Below are positions 54,995 to 63,455 of a DNA stretch of 64,000 nt, in pieces. The notes beneath the pieces were generated by a model. The model saw only the letters and a list, made by a program, of their open reading frames with translations. It made no database searches and was not told the origin of the DNA. The stretch comes from Paracoccus sp. S1E-3 (GTDB lineage: Bacteria > Pseudomonadota > Alphaproteobacteria > Rhodobacterales > Rhodobacteraceae), in the NCBI RefSeq assembly GCF_013868135.1, contig NZ_JACEMU010000015.1:62001-126000 (forward strand), given 5' to 3'. Positions within the stretch are counted from its first letter, which is position 1. Each line of letters starts with the position of its first letter. The position numbers were made by a program, and so were the translations under genes.

Positions 54995-56383
54995 ATGAAG
55001 TATCGCACGCAACGCATTGCCATGGCTTATTTCGTGGCCGCAATGGCCCTGTTCGCCGTCCAGGTCACAATGGGGCTGATCATGGGCTGGATCTATGTCA
55101 GCCCGAATTTCCTGTCCGAGCTTCTGCCCTTCAACATCGCCCGGATGCTGCATTCCAACAGCCTGATCGTCTGGCTGCTGCTGGGCTTCTTCGGCTCGGC
55201 CTATTACATGATCCCGGAGGAGGCCGAGCGCGAGATCTACTCGCCCAGACTGGCATATCTGCAACTGGGGATCCTGATCCTTGGCACGGCGGGTGTCGTC
55301 GTGACCTATCTGTTCGACCTGTTCCAAGGCAACTGGCTGCTGGGCAAGCAGGGGCGCGAGTTTCTGGAGCAGCCCACCTGGGTCAAGATCGGCATCACCG
55401 TCGCGGCGCTGATCTTCCTCTATAACGTCACCATGACCGTGCTGCAGGGCCGCAAGACGGCGATTTCCAACGTGCTGCTGCTGGGACTCTGGGCGCTGGC
55501 GCTTCTGTGGCTGTTCGCCTTCTACAACCCGTCCAATCTGGTGCTGGACAAGCAATATTGGTGGTGGGTTGTCCATCTGTGGGTCGAAGGCGTGTGGGAA
55601 CTCATCATGGCCGCGATCCTGGCCTTCCTGATGCTGAAGCTGACCGGTGTGGACCGCGAGGTGGTGGAAAAATGGCTGTATGTCATCGTCGCCACTGCGC
55701 TGTTTTCCGGCATCCTCGGGACCGGGCACCATTACTACTGGATCGGTCTGCCGGGCTATTGGCAATGGATCGGCTCGATCTTTTCCAGTTTCGAGATCGT
55801 GCCCTTTTTCGCGATGATGTCCTTCGCCTTCGTCATGGTCTGGAAGGGCCGGCGCGATCACCCCAACAAGGCCGCGCTGCTGTGGTCGCTGGGCTGTTCG
55901 GTTCTGGCCTTCTTTGGCGGCGGCGTCTGGGGCTTCCTGCACACGCTGCACGGGGTGAACTATTACACCCATGGCACCCAGATCACCGCCGCCCACGGCC
56001 ATCTGGCCTTCTATGGCGCCTATGTCTGCCTGATCCTCGCCATCATCACCTATGCGATGCCGATCATGCGGGGCCGCGATCCCTATAATCAGGTGCTGAA
56101 CATGGCCTCGTTCTGGCTGATGTCGGGGGGGATGCTGTTCATGACCTTCGTGCTGACCTTCGCCGGCACCATCCAGACCCATCTGCAGCGGGTCGAGGGC
56201 AATTACTACATGGATGTGCAGGAGGCGCTGCCGCTGTTCTACTGGATGCGCTTCGGCGCCGGAATCGCGGTGGTGCTGGGGGCGGTGCTGTTCATCTGGT
56301 CGGTGATGTTTCCGCGCCGCGAGGTCGTCGATCCCGGCCCGGTCCAGAGCCACAAGGACGGCCATCTGGAGGCAGCGGAGTAA
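54995..56383 (+). CDS. norB: Nitric oxide reductase subunit B (cytochrome b)
   Basis: NorB (462 residues) is the catalytic subunit reducing NO to N2O; it is a heme-copper oxidase relative with a non-heme FeB in place of copper. Twelve helices are expected. LHSNSLIVWLLLGFFGSAYY holds a heme ligand histidine; VHLWVEGVWELIMAAIL has the FeB histidine and conserved glutamates; GTGHHYYWIGLP has the FeB histidine pair; and LHTLHGVNYYTHGTQITAAHGH carries the remaining heme ligands. GAGGAG before ATG 54995 decides the start. The length equals that of the Paracoccus protein. Confidence 0.98.
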   Translation: MKYRTQRIAMAYFVAAMALFAVQVTMGLIMGWIYVSPNFLSELLPFNIARMLHSNSLIVWLLLGFFGSAYYMIPEEAEREIYSPRLAYLQLGILILGTAGVVVTYLFDLFQGNWLLGKQGREFLEQPTWVKIGITVAALIFLYNVTMTVLQGRKTAISNVLLLGLWALALLWLFAFYNPSNLVLDKQYWWWVVHLWVEGVWELIMAAILAFLMLKLTGVDREVVEKWLYVIVATALFSGILGTGHHYYWIGLPGYWQWIGSIFSSFEIVPFFAMMSFAFVMVWKGRRDHPNKAALLWSLGCSVLAFFGGGVWGFLHTLHGVNYYTHGTQITAAHGHLAFYGAYVCLILAIITYAMPIMRGRDPYNQVLNMASFWLMSGGMLFMTFVLTFAGTIQTHLQRVEGNYYMDVQEALPLFYWMRFGAGIAVVLGAVLFIWSVMFPRREVVDPGPVQSHKDGHLEAAE

Positions 56384-56386
56384 GCC

Positions 56387-57199
56387 ATGAACGCGATGAC
56401 CGAACATCCGAGCCCGAAGGGGGCGCACGCCTCCTTCTACCTGCCCCAATCCGACGAGGTTGCGGTCTTCGAGGCCGCCGCCCGCGCCGATATGCCGGTG
56501 CTGCTGAAAGGCCCGACTGGCAGCGGCAAGACACGCTTCGTCAGCCACATGGCGGCGCGGCTGGGGCGCAGGCTGTATACCGTGGCCTGCCATGACGACC
56601 TTTCCGCAGCGGACCTGATCGGGCGCTATCTGCTGAAGGGGGGCGAAACCGTTTGGGTGGATGGCCCGCTGACCCGCGCCGTGCGCGAGGGGGCGATCTG
56701 CTATCTCGACGAGGTGGTCGAGGCCCGCAAGGACGTGACCGTCGTGCTGCATCCCTTGACCGACGACCGCCGCATCCTGCCCATCGACCGCACCGGCGAG
56801 GAACTGGCCGCCGCGCCCGGCTTCCTGCTGGTGGCCAGCTACAACCCCGGCTACCAGAATATCCTGAAAACGCTGAAACCCTCGACCCGGCAGCGCTTCG
56901 TGGCGATGGAATTCGATTTTCCTGCCCCCGCGCAGGAGATCCAGATCGTCATGCGCGAATCGGGTCTGGACCGCGACCGGGTGGCTGCTCTGGTCCGGCT
57001 GGCGGGCAAGCTGCGGGCACTGAAGGGGCACGACCTGGAGGAAGGCGTCTCGACCCGGCTGGTGGTCTATGCCGCCACGCTGATCGCGGGCGGCATGACG
57101 GTCAACCGCGCCATCGCTGCGGCGATGATCGAGCCTGTAACCGACGATGCCGATGTGAAGCGGGGGCTGCTGGATCTGGTCGTCGCCGTCTTCGGCTGA
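56387..57199 (+). CDS. norQ: NorQ, MoxR-type AAA+ ATPase
   Basis: NorQ (270 residues) works with NorD to activate NorB, probably inserting the FeB iron. The P-loop is GPTGSGKT (residues 42-49), with LDEVVEARKDV as Walker B and the MoxR sensor FLLVASYNPGYQ. The neighbours norB and norD support the call. A GC-rich repeat element separates it from norD. Confidence 0.96.
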   Translation: MNAMTEHPSPKGAHASFYLPQSDEVAVFEAAARADMPVLLKGPTGSGKTRFVSHMAARLGRRLYTVACHDDLSAADLIGRYLLKGGETVWVDGPLTRAVREGAICYLDEVVEARKDVTVVLHPLTDDRRILPIDRTGEELAAAPGFLLVASYNPGYQNILKTLKPSTRQRFVAMEFDFPAPAQEIQIVMRESGLDRDRVAALVRLAGKLRALKGHDLEEGVSTRLVVYAATLIAGGMTVNRAIAAAMIEPVTDDADVKRGLLDLVVAVFG

Positions 57200-57275
57200 G
57201 GGGCAGGACGGGGCGTGGGGCAGGACGGGGGCCTCGCCCCCGGACCCCCAGGATATTTGTGCCAGAATGAAAAGG
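57200..57275. repeat. REP-like intergenic element between norQ and norD
   Basis: GGGGCAGGACGGGG occurs twice (57200-57213 and 57217-57230). A hairpin GGGGGC/GCCCCC (57227-57232 with 57236-57241) and the tail GGATATTTGTGCCAGAATGA follow. This C-rich block plus ATATTT...CCAGAATGAAA pattern resembles the dispersed intergenic repeats common in Rhodobacterales genomes. Confidence 0.6.
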
Positions 57276-57282
57276 GGTCGCG

Positions 57283-59220
57283 ATGGCGCAGAAATGGCGC
57301 GAGATTGAGCCGTGGGAGCCGGAGGAATCGGTCGGAAAGCTGTGGCATGCCTATGCCAGCCGGCTGGATGCAGCCCCTGAATATCCCGAGGCGCGGGTGG
57401 TGCTGGAAGATATGGCGGGGCGGATTTCCGTCCTGTTTCGGGGGCTTGGCGGCGATCCCTCGGTCGAGTTGCGGGCGACGGCGGACCGGGCGAGCCCGCA
57501 CCGCATCGGCTGGCGCCGTCGGCTGGGGACCGAGGCCGAAGCGCTGCCTCGCGCCAGTTTCGACGGCGAGGCCTTGCGGTTGCCGCAGACGCTTGCGGTG
57601 TTTCCGACCGCCGAGTTGAATGGGGCGCTGTATCTGTGGCTCGCGGCGGCGGCGGCCCATTCCGCGGGCATCTCCGCACATGACGACCCCCTGCGCGCCG
57701 ATCTGGCGCGTCTGGCGGCGGTGCGGTGCATGGTGACGGCGACGCTGGCCGATGCGCCGGGGCTGCGCAGGCTTCATGACGATCTGGCTTCGGTTGTCCT
57801 GGCGCAACGGCCGTCGCCCCGTCTGCCGCCCGATGAGGCGGCGGTGGAGGCATTGGTGCGGCGCGAATTGGGGGCGGAGGCGCCGCTGTCGCCGCGCGCG
57901 GCCGAACTGGCGGCGGCAATGGATGACCTGTCGGGCGTGCGGGCGCCGCGCGACTATCGCCCGTTCCGCCCGGTGGCGCTGTGGCCCGAGATCGAGCTGG
58001 TCAGCACCTCGGCCGGTGATCGGGTCGAAAGCCGCGAGACCGAGGGCGCGCCCGAGGACGATCGGCGCGGTCGCGTCATCCGCGCCCGCCGCCGCGCCAC
58101 CGATCAGGCGCGGCGCAATGACAGTCTGATCCTGCACAAGTTCGAAGCGATCCTGTCATGGGCCGAGTTTCTGAACCTCAATCGCCGGATCGAGGATGAC
58201 GACAACGATGACGCCCGCAAGGCGGCTGATGATCAGGAGGAGTTGGGGCTGGGTCAGATCAGCAAGGCACCGGCGACGCGGCTGAAGCTGCATCTGGACC
58301 TGTCGCCCGAAGATGCCGACCGCGAGGCATTGGCCGGGCAGTTCACCTATCCCGAATGGGATGCCCGGCGCGGCGTCGATCTGCCCGACCATGTGCGCGT
58401 CCTGGTCAATCAGGCCGCCGAGGCCGAGGATACTGCACCGCTGGACGACCCTGCTGCGCGCGCCCGCATCCGCGCCGTGCGCCGCCAGTTCGAGGCGCTG
58501 CGGCCGGGCCGGGTCATCACCTCGGGTCATCGCGACGGTGACGATCTGGACGACGATCTTGCCGTGCGCGCGCAGGTCGATCTGCGGGCGACGGGGCAGG
58601 GCAGTGACCGGATCTGGCGCCAGTCACGGCCGATTGCGCGCGATCTGGCCGTCTCGATCCTGCTGGATGTGTCGCGCTCGACCGAAAGCGCGGTGACCGG
58701 GCGATCGGTGATCGACATCGAGCGCGAGGCGCTGGCGGCGCTGGCTTGGGGCTTGGATGCCTGCGGCGACGATTTCGCGGTGCAGGCGTTCTCGTCGCTG
58801 AAGCGCGACCGGGTTTTCGTCACCGATTGCAAGCGTTTCGACGAGCCGATGGGCGCGGCGGTCGAACGACGTCTGTGCGCGCTGAAACCGCAATTCTATA
58901 CCCGGCTCGGGGCCGGGATCCGCCACGCCTCGACCGGGCTGGCGGCGCAGGCGCGCAAGCGGCGGCTGTTGCTGATCGTGACTGATGGCAAGCCGAATGA
59001 CCTCGACCATTACGAAGGCCGCCACGGCATCGAAGACAGCGCCCGCGCCGTGCGCGAGGCCCGGCGCGTGGGGCAGGCCGTCTTCGGCATCACTGTCGAT
59101 CGGGAAGGCAAAAGCTGGTTCCCGCGCATCTTCGGGCAGGGCGGTTATGCGCTGGTTGGGCATCCCGACAGGCTGACCGAGGCGCTGCCGCGCATCTATC
59201 GCCAGCTGGTCGGGGCATGA
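57283..59220 (+). CDS. norD: NorD, VWA-domain nitric oxide reductase activation protein
   Basis: NorD (645 residues) partners with NorQ. The C-terminal third is a von Willebrand A domain with the metal-site motif D462-V-S464-R-S466 (LLDVSRSTES), then LLLIVTDGKPND. The long N-terminal part is helical and without known motifs. AAAGGGG precedes the ATG. It overlaps norE by 4 nt. Confidence 0.95.
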   Translation: MAQKWREIEPWEPEESVGKLWHAYASRLDAAPEYPEARVVLEDMAGRISVLFRGLGGDPSVELRATADRASPHRIGWRRRLGTEAEALPRASFDGEALRLPQTLAVFPTAELNGALYLWLAAAAAHSAGISAHDDPLRADLARLAAVRCMVTATLADAPGLRRLHDDLASVVLAQRPSPRLPPDEAAVEALVRRELGAEAPLSPRAAELAAAMDDLSGVRAPRDYRPFRPVALWPEIELVSTSAGDRVESRETEGAPEDDRRGRVIRARRRATDQARRNDSLILHKFEAILSWAEFLNLNRRIEDDDNDDARKAADDQEELGLGQISKAPATRLKLHLDLSPEDADREALAGQFTYPEWDARRGVDLPDHVRVLVNQAAEAEDTAPLDDPAARARIRAVRRQFEALRPGRVITSGHRDGDDLDDDLAVRAQVDLRATGQGSDRIWRQSRPIARDLAVSILLDVSRSTESAVTGRSVIDIEREALAALAWGLDACGDDFAVQAFSSLKRDRVFVTDCKRFDEPMGAAVERRLCALKPQFYTRLGAGIRHASTGLAAQARKRRLLLIVTDGKPNDLDHYEGRHGIEDSARAVREARRVGQAVFGITVDREGKSWFPRIFGQGGYALVGHPDRLTEALPRIYRQLVGA

Positions 59221-59762
59221 GCCGGCCGCGCTCGCTGGTGGAGGAGTTTCCGGGCGAGCTCATCATGTGGGTGCTGATTGTGAGCGAGCTGGCGGTCTTC
59301 TGCGTCTGCCTGTTGATCCTGCTGGCGCTACGCCTGATCGACCCGGAGCTGTTCGCGCAATCGCAGGATCAACTTCATCGCGCGGCGGCGGGGATCAACA
59401 CGGTGGTACTGGTCAGCTCTGGCTATCTGGCCGCCCGCGCCGTGGCCGCTGTGCCGCGGCCTCTGGCGGCGCGGGGCTGGCTGTTGGGTGCGGCAGGGCT
59501 TGGCATGGTGTTTCTGGGGCTGAAGTCGGTCGAATATGCCGATGCCATCAGCAAGGGCATTGGGGTCGAAACCAACGCCTTCTTCACCTTCTATTATCTT
59601 CTGACCGGGTTTCATGCCGCCCATGTCGCTGCCGGGATCGTTATCCTGCTATTGGTGGCGTTCCGGCCCCAGCCCGCCGCCGTGCAGGCCGGGGCGCAAT
59701 TCTGGCACATGGTCGATCTGGTCTGGATGCTGCTGTTCCCTGTCATCTACCTGCTGCAATAG
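59217..59762 (+). CDS. norE: NorE, cytochrome c oxidase subunit III-like protein
   Basis: This 181-residue membrane protein resembles CoxG/CtaE, with five hydrophobic helices. The start PGELIMWVLIVSELAVF and the FFTFYYLLTGFHAAHVAAGI segment of subunit III are visible. The exact function in NO reduction is unresolved; loss reduces activity in Paracoccus. It overlaps norD. Confidence 0.93.
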   Translation: MSRPRSLVEEFPGELIMWVLIVSELAVFCVCLLILLALRLIDPELFAQSQDQLHRAAAGINTVVLVSSGYLAARAVAAVPRPLAARGWLLGAAGLGMVFLGLKSVEYADAISKGIGVETNAFFTFYYLLTGFHAAHVAAGIVILLLVAFRPQPAAVQAGAQFWHMVDLVWMLLFPVIYLLQ

Positions 59763-59770
59763 GGCCAAGG

Positions 59771-60031
59771 ATGTTGCAACGTGCCTGGATCCGGCTGATG
59801 GGGTTGAGCCTTCTGGCGACCGGGGTGGCGCTTGGCCAGCCGTGGCTGCCGAGGGGTGTATCCTGGCTTGCCGGGCTGGCGGTGCTGGCGTTTGCCGGGC
59901 TGAAGGCGCGGATCATCCTGTCGGAATATCTGGAACTGGCCGAGGCCCCTCGCATCCTGCGCGGGTTCACCTTCGCACTGTCGCTGGTCCTGCTGGCGGC
60001 CGCCGGGCTGTATCTGGCGGCGTGGCTCTAG
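59771..60031 (+). CDS. norF: NorF, small membrane protein of the nor operon
   Basis: This 86-residue protein has three hydrophobic helices, with AFAGLKARIILSEYLELAEAP in the loop, typical of NorF and of subunit IV-like proteins. CCAAGG lies before the ATG. It ends the norCBQDEF operon and overlaps the convergent nnr gene by 4 nt. Confidence 0.9.
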   Translation: MLQRAWIRLMGLSLLATGVALGQPWLPRGVSWLAGLAVLAFAGLKARIILSEYLELAEAPRILRGFTFALSLVLLAAAGLYLAAWL

Positions 60032-60726
60032 CGGGTCCAGGGCTGGCCCTTGTCCTGGCTGGCCAGATCGCGCAGCTTCTCGATATCCTCGACGATGGCG
60101 TGGTTGCCATCGATGCGGACGCCGTGGTCGCGCAGCCGGGCGAAGGCGCGCGACAGGCTTTCGGGCTTGATGCCCAGATGGCCCGCGATCAGGGTCTTGT
60201 TATAGGGCAGCGGCAGGCGGGCGCCGTGGTCATGGCCCTCGGCCAGTTCGACCAGGAATTCCGCCAGTCGCTGCACCCCGGAGCGCGCCTTCAGCTGCTC
60301 GACCTGTTCGACCAGCCCGTGAAGGTGCACATAGCTGGCGGCCAGCAGGCTCAGCGCCAGTTGCGGGTCGGCCAGGATCTGTCGCCGCATGCGGTTGCCG
60401 TCGATCTGGACCAGCAGGCAATCGGTGATCGCCTCGGCCGAGACCGGATAGGCTTCGTCGCGCAGCGCCACCGCCTCGCCAAAGCTGCGGTTGCGCTTGA
60501 GGATCGAGACGACCGCCTCGGCCCCGCTGGGCGAGATGCGGTAAAGCTTCACCCAACCCTCGATGATCAGATAGACCGAATTCGCCGGCTCGCCCTGCAG
60601 GAAGATGGTCTCGCCCGCGTCGAACTGGCGCGACGCGGCGCCCTCGAGCAGGCGTTCCAGCACAGCGTCGGGCAGGTAGCGCAGCATGACCGAGGCCTTC
60701 GCTGCGGAGATAATATTCGGGGTCAT
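60028..60726 (-). CDS. nnr: Nnr, CRP/FNR-family activator of denitrification genes
   Basis: This 232-residue regulator has a cyclic-nucleotide-like effector domain (residues 15-130, GETIFLQGEPANSVYLIIEG) and a C-terminal helix-turn-helix. The recognition helix KPESLSRAFARLR has E189, S192 and R193, the FNR residues that read TTGAT half-sites, fitting the boxes upstream of nirE, nirS/nirI and norC. No N-terminal cysteine cluster for [4Fe-4S] is present, so it is not an oxygen-sensing FNR and belongs to the NO-responsive Nnr/Dnr group. Position next to nor supports this. No Nnr box precedes it. Confidence 0.93.
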   Translation of the reverse strand: MTPNIISAAKASVMLRYLPDAVLERLLEGAASRQFDAGETIFLQGEPANSVYLIIEGWVKLYRISPSGAEAVVSILKRNRSFGEAVALRDEAYPVSAEAITDCLLVQIDGNRMRRQILADPQLALSLLAASYVHLHGLVEQVEQLKARSGVQRLAEFLVELAEGHDHGARLPLPYNKTLIAGHLGIKPESLSRAFARLRDHGVRIDGNHAIVEDIEKLRDLASQDKGQPWTR

Positions 60727-61007
60727 GCTGTGGGTCCGCTCAATGCTGCTGCGAAACGTTTATCCCAAATGGAAAATGCTGCAAGCGCAAGGGCCTGGCC
60801 GCGCCAGCGGGCATCGTTCATACGGCTGCCGTGAGGGCGCCGCCTTTGGGGCGGCTTCGCACGGTGCACTCCCTTCCGTCCGCTGAGGGCAGGGAGGCCA
60901 GCGTCCCGAAACGTGCCCCAGACGCGGCGACGGGGGATATGGGCGCAAAGTCTGTCAGATTCTTCATGTGATATACTGATATGAAAGGACAAAATATCCT
61001 GACGGAA
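60727..61007. other. Intergenic stretch between nnr and the dodecin gene
   Basis: No gene is supported. The right end (60955-61000) is AT-rich (GTGATATACTGATATGAAAGG) and may hold a promoter. Nothing else was recognised. Confidence 0.4.
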
Positions 61008-61042
61008 AAGGGCCGGCCGGAACGGCCCGATCCGGCCCTTTG
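61008..61042 (-). terminator. Terminator after the dodecin gene
   Basis: AAAGGGCCGG (61008-61017) pairs with CCGGCCCTTT (61033-61042) with a 15-nt loop. Leftward the stem ends in CTTTTCC. Confidence 0.65.
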
Positions 61043-61045
61043 CGG

Positions 61046-61249
61046 TCAATCGTCAAGCACGAAAGTGACCATCATGTTGACCCGGTAAGCCGAGATCGTG
61101 CCGTCCGCGCAGTCGACGCTCTGTTCCTTGACCCAGGCGCTCTTGACGTTGCGCAGGGTCTCGTTGGCGCGGGTAAGGCCCTGACGGATGGCATCCTCGA
61201 ACCCTTTTTCCGACGTGGCCGAGATTTCGGTGACGCGTGCAATGGACAT
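61046..61249 (-). CDS. Dodecin family flavin-binding protein
   Basis: This 67-residue protein has the dodecin pattern: ARVTEISATSEKGFEDAIRQGLTRA then VKSAWVKEQSVDC and the final YRVNMMVTFVLDD. Dodecins form dodecamers that store riboflavin or CoA-type ligands. AGGAGGAAGCC precedes the ATG at 61249; an earlier in-frame ATG is ignored. Confidence 0.92.
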   Translation of the reverse strand: MSIARVTEISATSEKGFEDAIRQGLTRANETLRNVKSAWVKEQSVDCADGTISAYRVNMMVTFVLDD

Positions 61250-61522
61250 GGCTTCCTCCTTGGGTTGACAGGTGAAGTTCAACGCGGCGCTGCGGATATC
61301 GTTGCCATGGCTGCGCGCCGCTGCAGGCGGTGGGCGATGGTTCGCCGGCAGCGAATTGATCGCTTCTGCTGATGCGGAGCGCTGTTCATGGTGCTAAGAC
61401 AGGGATGCACACCGCATGACAGGGCGGCGCCGCCGGCAATCGACCTGCGGCACGGCGCTTCTGCGCAGGAAACACAGGCCGCGCGGCGGACGCGCATCGC
61501 GGCGGCAAGGGGATGGCAAGGA

Positions 61523-62620
61523 ATGGACACGCTTCAGCAAACCGAAATCGCCGTTCAGCGGACGGACAAGCCGGTCACCGACCAGGAGCGTCAGGCGATC
61601 ATGACCAATCCGGGCTTCGGCAAATACCTGACCGACCACATGGTCACGATCCGCTATACGCATGAGAGGGGCTGGCACGACGCGCAGGTCTCGCCCCTGC
61701 ACGATCTGGGCATGAGTCCGGGCACCATGGTGCTGCATTATGCCGGCGAGATCTTCGAGGGCATGAAGGCCTACCGGCTGCCCGATGGCGGCGTCACCCT
61801 GTTCCGCCCCGGCGCCAATGCCAGCCGCTTCAACGCTTCGGCCGAACGTCTGGCCATGGCCCAGATCCCCGAGGATATGTTCGTCGATGCCGTGCGTGCG
61901 CTGGTGCATACCGATCAGGACTGGGTGCCCTATCAGGACGGGGCGTCGCTGTATCTGCGGCCTTTCATGATCGGCACCGAAATGGCCATCGGCACCCATC
62001 CCTCGAACAGCTTCCTGTTCTGTGTGATCGCCTCGCCCGTCGCCTCGTATTTCAAGGGCGACGCGGCGGGGGTGTCGCTGTGGGTGTCGGAAAACTATAC
62101 CCGCGCGGCACCCGGTGGCACCGGGGCAGCAAAATGCGGTGGCAACTATGCCGGCGCCCTGGCCGCCCAAGCCGAGGCCGCCCGCGAGGGCTGCGAACAG
62201 GTGGTGTTCCTGGATGCGGTGGAGCGCCGCTGGGTGGAGGAACTGGCTGGCATGAATATCTTCTTCGTCTTCGACGACGGCACCCTGCAGACGCCGCCGC
62301 TGTCGGGCACGATTTTGCCAGGTATCACCCGCAACTCGTTGATTGCGCTGGCGCATGACATGGGCCTGACCGTGCGCGAAGAGCGTTACGGCATCGACCA
62401 GTGGAAGGCCGACGCGGCCTCGGGCCGGCTGGTCGAGGTCTTTGCCTGCGGCACCGCCGCCGTGGTCGCACCGATCGGTCAGGTCAAGGGCAAAGGCTAT
62501 GATCTGACCGTGCGCGGCGGCGAACCGGGCCCGATCACCGCCAGGCTGAAGAAGGCGCTGACCGACATCCAGTTCGGCCGCGCCCCCGATCCGCGCCACT
62601 GGCTGGAGCGCGTCGTCTGA
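61523..62620 (+). CDS. ilvE: Branched-chain amino acid aminotransferase
   Basis: This 365-residue PLP enzyme transfers amino groups for Val, Leu and Ile. The PLP lysine is K204 in GAAKCGGNYAG; EELAGMNIFFVF, PPLSGTILPGITRNSL and EVFACGTAAVVAPIG follow in family order. It belongs to the longer type II group. The ATG at 61523 has AAGGA before it; an earlier ATG has no SD. A strong terminator follows. Confidence 0.96.
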   Translation: MDTLQQTEIAVQRTDKPVTDQERQAIMTNPGFGKYLTDHMVTIRYTHERGWHDAQVSPLHDLGMSPGTMVLHYAGEIFEGMKAYRLPDGGVTLFRPGANASRFNASAERLAMAQIPEDMFVDAVRALVHTDQDWVPYQDGASLYLRPFMIGTEMAIGTHPSNSFLFCVIASPVASYFKGDAAGVSLWVSENYTRAAPGGTGAAKCGGNYAGALAAQAEAAREGCEQVVFLDAVERRWVEELAGMNIFFVFDDGTLQTPPLSGTILPGITRNSLIALAHDMGLTVREERYGIDQWKADAASGRLVEVFACGTAAVVAPIGQVKGKGYDLTVRGGEPGPITARLKKALTDIQFGRAPDPRHWLERVV

Positions 62621-62644
62621 TCGCAAACGGTCGGCAACGCATCG

Positions 62645-62671
62645 AAAGGGCGGCTTTGAGCCGCCCTTTTT
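62645..62671 (+). terminator. Intrinsic terminator after ilvE
   Basis: AAAGGGCGGCT (62645-62655) pairs with AGCCGCCCTTT (62659-62669), followed by TTTTTC. Confidence 0.92.
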
Positions 62672-62987
62672 CATGCCGGGCGCGGTCCGTCCGCCGCTTG
62701 TGCTGAACTGCCCATGCCCTGCGCCATGGCCGGGGATCCGAGCCCAGCCGCTGGCGCGTTGCGTCGCCCCCCTCACGACTCTGTCGCCAGGAGACCCGCA
62801 GCGGCATCGGGAATTTCGGGGCGCCGGGCCCGCACCCGTCGCGGTGACATGGCATGAGCACCCCAGCCATTCGGGAGCTCACTAAGAAAGGCGTTTGCAA
62901 TTTGAGGGCAGAGCTATCCAATAATTGATGTGTATGCTACTGATTCTCGGTTATGTTCGGGTGGAAGCTTGATTTTCAGGAGGCTCC
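62672..62987. other. Intergenic stretch upstream of the MarR gene
   Basis: No gene is supported. The last 100 nt are AT-rich and probably contain the MarR promoter. CCAATAATTGATG near 62918 is an imperfect palindrome that could be a MarR operator, but this is weak. Confidence 0.4.
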
Positions 62988-63455
62988 GTGGCGCTCGGCC
63001 CCGACACGCCCGGCCATTTGATCCGTCGCCTGCACCAGCACGCGACGCAGCTGTTCGGGCAGCGCATGCAGGCGGCAGGATCCGATCTGACCGTGATGCA
63101 ATTCGCCACGCTGGACGCCCTGCGTCTTCGCCCCGGTATCGATCAGGCCGGTCTGGCCGAGGCGATCGCCAAGGACCGCGCCACCATCGGTGCGGTGGTG
63201 GAGCGGCTGGAGAAAAGGGGGTTGGTGGCGCGCGCGGTCAGCCCGCGCGACAGGCGGGCGCGGGCCTTGTCGCTGACGCCGGCAGGAGCGGCGGTGCTGG
63301 ATGAGATATTGCCGGTGGTCGAGGCCCTGCAGCGCGACATCCTGCCGGGGTTGAGCGACGAGGAGTATCGCCAGTTCATCGCCCTTGCTGCCCGCGCCGT
63401 GACGGCGGCGGCCATGGATTGGGCAAGACCCGGACAGGATCAGATCCCCAGATAG
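62988..63455 (+). CDS. MarR-family transcriptional regulator
   Basis: This 155-residue protein has a winged helix-turn-helix (residues 35-100) with QAGLAEAIAKDRATIGAVVERL as recognition region and the wing SPRDRRARALSLTPAG, typical of MarR. The start is a GTG at 62988, fixed by AGGAGG 5 nt before it. It may control nearby genes such as the liv transporter, whose ATPase gene ends on the other strand with a 16-nt overlap. Confidence 0.88.
   Translation: MALGPDTPGHLIRRLHQHATQLFGQRMQAAGSDLTVMQFATLDALRLRPGIDQAGLAEAIAKDRATIGAVVERLEKRGLVARAVSPRDRRARALSLTPAGAAVLDEILPVVEALQRDILPGLSDEEYRQFIALAARAVTAAAMDWARPGQDQIPR

Noticed and set aside
54908..57919. 1003-residue open frame antisense to norB, norQ and part of norD
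   Set aside because: It is a mirror frame created by the GC-rich third positions of the nor genes; it is Arg/Pro/His/Gln-rich, has no family motif and no SD.
60028..60726. Oxygen-sensing FNR (FnrP) as identity of this regulator
   Set aside because: The N-terminal cysteine set needed for the [4Fe-4S] cluster is missing; only one cysteine (C103) is present and the gene adjoins nor.
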